From: Christensenellaceae bacterium
Lineage (GTDB): Bacteria > Bacillota > Clostridia > Christensenellales > CAAEEZ01
Length of the DNA: 7,975 bases
NCBI GenBank assembly: GCA_020024085.1
Contig: JAHHUG010000065.1
Coordinates: 1-7,975, forward strand
Direction of reading: 5' to 3'
Position 1 is the stretch's first letter, and each line of letters begins with the position of its first letter. The notes below the pieces were generated by a model, which was not told where the DNA came from, did no database searches, and saw only the letters and a program-made list of their open reading frames with translations. A program made the translations under genes and the position numbers. Below are positions 6,139 through 7,975 of this stretch, piece after piece.

Positions 6139-7458
6139 ATGAAATATTTTAACGAAAAAATTGAGACAATGAGTAGGGAGCAACTTAGCGAACTACAAAG
6201 TGAAAGATTAAGAAATGTAGTCAAAAATGTATATGAAAATGTACCTTATTATAAGGCAAAAATGGACGCTATCGGCTTAAAGCCAGAGGATATACATTCT
6301 ATCGAAGATATATCAAAGCTACCTTTTACCGAAAAACACGACCTTAGAGCCAACTATCCATTTGGACTATTTGCAGTTCCAAAGAAAGATATTGTAAGGC
6401 TTCACGCTAGTAGTGGAACAACAGGCAAACTTACCGTTGTAGGCTACACAAAAAGGGACCTTGAAGATTGGTCGGAGTGTGTTGCAAGAGCTCTTGTTAT
6501 GGCTGGACTTAGTGATGAGGATATCATTCATAATGCATACGGATATGGTTTATTTACCGGTGGACTTGGTATCCATTACGGAACAGAAAAACTTGGTGCA
6601 GCTATTGTGCCTTGTTCAACAGGTAATACTCAAAGACAACTTATGTTGATGAAGGATTTCGGAGCAACAGCTATTTGTTGTACACCTTCTTATGCAACAT
6701 ATCTTATTGAGGAAATCGAAAAATACGGTTATAAAAAAGAGGATTTTTCATTAAAAACTGCTATTTTAGGTGCTGAACCTTGGACAGAAGAAATGAGAAA
6801 ACGTATTGAAAAAGATTTGGGTGTAGATACATATAATATTTATGGTCTAAGCGAGATTAGTGGTCCAGGTGTTGCAATGGAGTGTTCTGAAAAAAATGGT
6901 TCACATGTGTTTGAGGATTTCTTCTATCCAGAAATTATCGACCCTGTAACACTTGAGCCTGTTCCAGATGGAGTAAAAGGTGAGCTTGTATTTACTACAC
7001 TTAATAAGCAAGGTATTCCACTAATTAGATATCGTACAAGGGATATCACATCAATTACTCACGAAAAGTGTAAGTGTGGTAGAGTATTTGCTCGTATTTC
7101 AAGACTTGAAGGTCGTAGTGATGATATGCTTATTATTCGTGGTGTAAATGTATTCCCTAGCCAAATTGAAACTGTTTTACTTAAGTTGGGCGATTATATT
7201 GCACCTCAATATCAAGTAATTGTTGATAGGGTTGGTTCTCTTGATACTATTGAAATTCAAGTTGAACTTAAAGATGAAATGTTCTCTGATGAAATCAAGA
7301 AGATTGAGACAATTCAAAAACAACTTGCTCAAGATATGCAATCAAGTATTGGTATCAATGCAAAAATTACACTTGTTTCTCCTTCTTCTTTACCAAGGAC
7401 CGAAGGAAAGGCAAAAAGAGTTATAGATAAAAGAAATAAGGAGGGAATCTTATGTTAG
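6139..7458 (+). CDS. paaK: Phenylacetate-CoA ligase (AMP-forming), paralogue 2
   Basis: A second, 439-residue aryl-acetate CoA ligase, about 60% identical by eye to paralogue 1 over the first 100 residues. Motifs: P-loop SSGTTGKLT (91-99), with Leu98 in place of the usual Pro; GAEPWTEEM (211-219), YGLSE (235-239), RYRTRD (297-302), CKCGR (311-315), SDDMLIIRGVNVFPSQIE (327-344) and TEGKAKR (421-427), with K424 the likely adenylation lysine. The reaction is as for paralogue 1: acid, ATP and CoA to acyl-CoA, AMP and pyrophosphate. The start codon lies one base after the iorB stop. The best ribosome site, AGGGA (6121-6125), is 13 bases away and so weak, which suggests translation depends on ribosomes leaving iorB. 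The 3' end overlaps the ACT gene by seven bases. It is probably an old duplicate with a different aryl acid preference; which acid is unknown. Confidence 0.9.
   Translation: MKYFNEKIETMSREQLSELQSERLRNVVKNVYENVPYYKAKMDAIGLKPEDIHSIEDISKLPFTEKHDLRANYPFGLFAVPKKDIVRLHASSGTTGKLTVVGYTKRDLEDWSECVARALVMAGLSDEDIIHNAYGYGLFTGGLGIHYGTEKLGAAIVPCSTGNTQRQLMLMKDFGATAICCTPSYATYLIEEIEKYGYKKEDFSLKTAILGAEPWTEEMRKRIEKDLGVDTYNIYGLSEISGPGVAMECSEKNGSHVFEDFFYPEIIDPVTLEPVPDGVKGELVFTTLNKQGIPLIRYRTRDITSITHEKCKCGRVFARISRLEGRSDDMLIIRGVNVFPSQIETVLLKLGDYIAPQYQVIVDRVGSLDTIEIQVELKDEMFSDEIKKIETIQKQLAQDMQSSIGINAKITLVSPSSLPRTEGKAKRVIDKRNKEGILC
7438..7446 (+). promoter_or_regulatory. Strong ribosome binding site of the ACT gene inside paralogue 2
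   Basis: AAGGAGGGA lies five bases before the ATG at 7452 and inside the last codons of the ligase gene. It fixes the ACT start and explains how an overlapping gene can be translated well. The C-terminal Asn-Lys-Glu-Gly of the ligase is largely dictated by this site. Confidence 0.7.
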
Positions 7459-7874
7459 TAAATCAATTAGCTGTTTTTTTAGAAAACAAAAAAGGTAGAC
7501 TTTATAGTTTAACTTCTACACTTGCAGAAAATAAAATTGACCTTATTGCAATGAGTATTGCAGATACAAAGGAATATGGTATTGTAAGACTTATTACAAG
7601 TGATAATGCAAAGGCTATCAAAGTGCTTAAAGATGCAGGTTTTGTTGTAACAAATAATGATATGATTGGTATCGAAGTTGAAGATGTACCAGGTGGTCTT
7701 GCTAATGTACTTAAAGAAGTTGAAAATTGCAATATTGATATTGAATATCTATATTCATTTGCTCGTACAAAACAAGGCAAGGCAATAATTCTTTTCAAGG
7801 CAGATAAACCTGAAGAAACCTTAAACTTGCTTAAGAAAACTAATGTAAAACTTATAACATCTATGTTAGATTAA
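7452..7874 (+). CDS. Tandem ACT-domain protein, probable amino-acid sensor
   Basis: A 140-residue protein made of two ACT domains and nothing else: domain 1 about residues 3-66 and domain 2 about 70-138. Both show the beta-alpha-beta-beta-alpha-beta pattern, with the loop after the first strand carrying Gly (NKKGRLYSL, 12-20; DVPGGLANVL, 78-87) where ACT domains usually bind ligand. It resembles the stand-alone tandem ACT proteins of anaerobes that often accompany phenylacetate-CoA ligase genes. No DNA-binding or catalytic domain is present, so it would act by binding an amino acid and contacting another protein, perhaps a ligase or IorAB. It overlaps paralogue 2 by seven bases (ATG 7452, TAG 7456-7458) and ends the operon. 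An aromatic amino acid is the natural ligand guess, inferred only from context. Confidence 0.82.
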   Translation: MLVNQLAVFLENKKGRLYSLTSTLAENKIDLIAMSIADTKEYGIVRLITSDNAKAIKVLKDAGFVVTNNDMIGIEVEDVPGGLANVLKEVENCNIDIEYLYSFARTKQGKAIILFKADKPEETLNLLKKTNVKLITSMLD

Positions 7875-7897
7875 TTTGTATTTTAGAATACTTTTAT

Positions 7898-7926
7898 AAA
7901 AAAGACACATTTTAGTGTCTTTTTTT
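7898..7926. terminator. Intrinsic terminator of the paaK-iorAB-paaK-ACT operon
   Basis: AAAAAAGACAC (7898-7908) and GTGTCTTTTTT (7915-7925) pair perfectly around a six-base ATTTTA loop. The right arm runs into a T-tract ending at 7926. The hairpin begins 24 bases after the ACT stop codon. The A-run on the left makes it able to work on both strands. Confidence 0.85.
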
Positions 7927-7965
7927 ATATTTTAAATATCATAAGCATATAATAATGTGAGGTGA
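7924..7965 (+). promoter_or_regulatory. Probable promoter and ribosome site of a gene starting beyond the right edge
   Basis: A perfect -10 box TATAAT (7948-7953) has a weak -35 TTTATA (7924-7929) at an 18-base spacer, overlapping the terminator T-tract. A good ribosome site GAGGTGA (7959-7965) follows. No in-frame start with a usable frame lies before the end, but the final bases AT at 7974-7975 would make ATG if the next base is G, at an eight-base spacing. The predicted RNA start (about 7960) nearly coincides with the ribosome site, which is a weakness. Confidence 0.35.
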
Positions 7966-7975
7966 TATTATTAAT

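Noticed and set aside
7502..7798. Minus-strand open frame of 98 codons opposite the ACT gene
   Set aside because: The plus-strand frame shows two clear ACT domains with a strong ribosome site, and the antisense frame has no recognisable domain.
1..7975. CRISPR array, tRNA, insertion sequence or prophage
   Set aside because: No spaced direct repeats, tRNA-like cloverleaf, transposase, integrase or terminal inverted repeats were seen. Nearly all of the window is occupied by six metabolic or regulatory genes.

Overview
The window reads as chromosomal DNA from a low-G+C anaerobic bacterium, most likely a Clostridia-type Firmicute. The evidence is the A/T-rich codon use, Shine-Dalgarno sites of the AGGAGG type before most genes, very A/T-rich spacers, and the enzyme content: a ferredoxin-dependent 2-oxoacid oxidoreductase and an oxygen-sensitive [4Fe-4S] hydratase. 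I cannot name the species. No tRNA, rRNA, CRISPR array, insertion sequence or phage gene was seen.

Layout. Positions 1-189 are an intergenic control region. It holds the probable first 14 codons of a leftward gene that runs off the left edge, candidate leftward promoters, a good rightward sigma-70-type promoter (TTGACA, 17 bases, TATATT) and a heptamer dyad between them. Positions 190-2406 encode an aconitase-superfamily hydratase of the YbhJ type, closed by a hairpin terminator at 2433-2468. After a short A/T-only inverted repeat come five tightly packed rightward genes (2540-7874): phenylacetate-CoA ligase paralogue 1, iorA, iorB, phenylacetate-CoA ligase paralogue 2, and a small tandem ACT-domain protein. 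Gaps inside this operon are 9, 1 and 1 bases, then a 7-base overlap. A strong terminator follows at 7898-7926. The last 50 bases hold a consensus -10 box and a ribosome binding site that probably serve the next gene beyond the edge.

How the genes work together. IorAB interconverts aryl pyruvates (indolepyruvate, phenylpyruvate, 4-hydroxyphenylpyruvate) and aryl-acetyl-CoA with ferredoxin as electron carrier. The two AMP-forming ligases interconvert aryl acetates and aryl-acetyl-CoA. Together they form a complete aryl acetate to aryl pyruvate module. Known precedents allow two directions: reductive carboxylation, which salvages aryl acetates into aromatic amino acids, and oxidative fermentation of aromatic amino acids. 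The irreversible AMP-forming ligases and a terminal ACT protein, a fold that commonly binds amino acids, lean toward the salvage direction, but this is inference. The hydratase has its own promoter and terminator, and nothing in the sequence ties it to this pathway.
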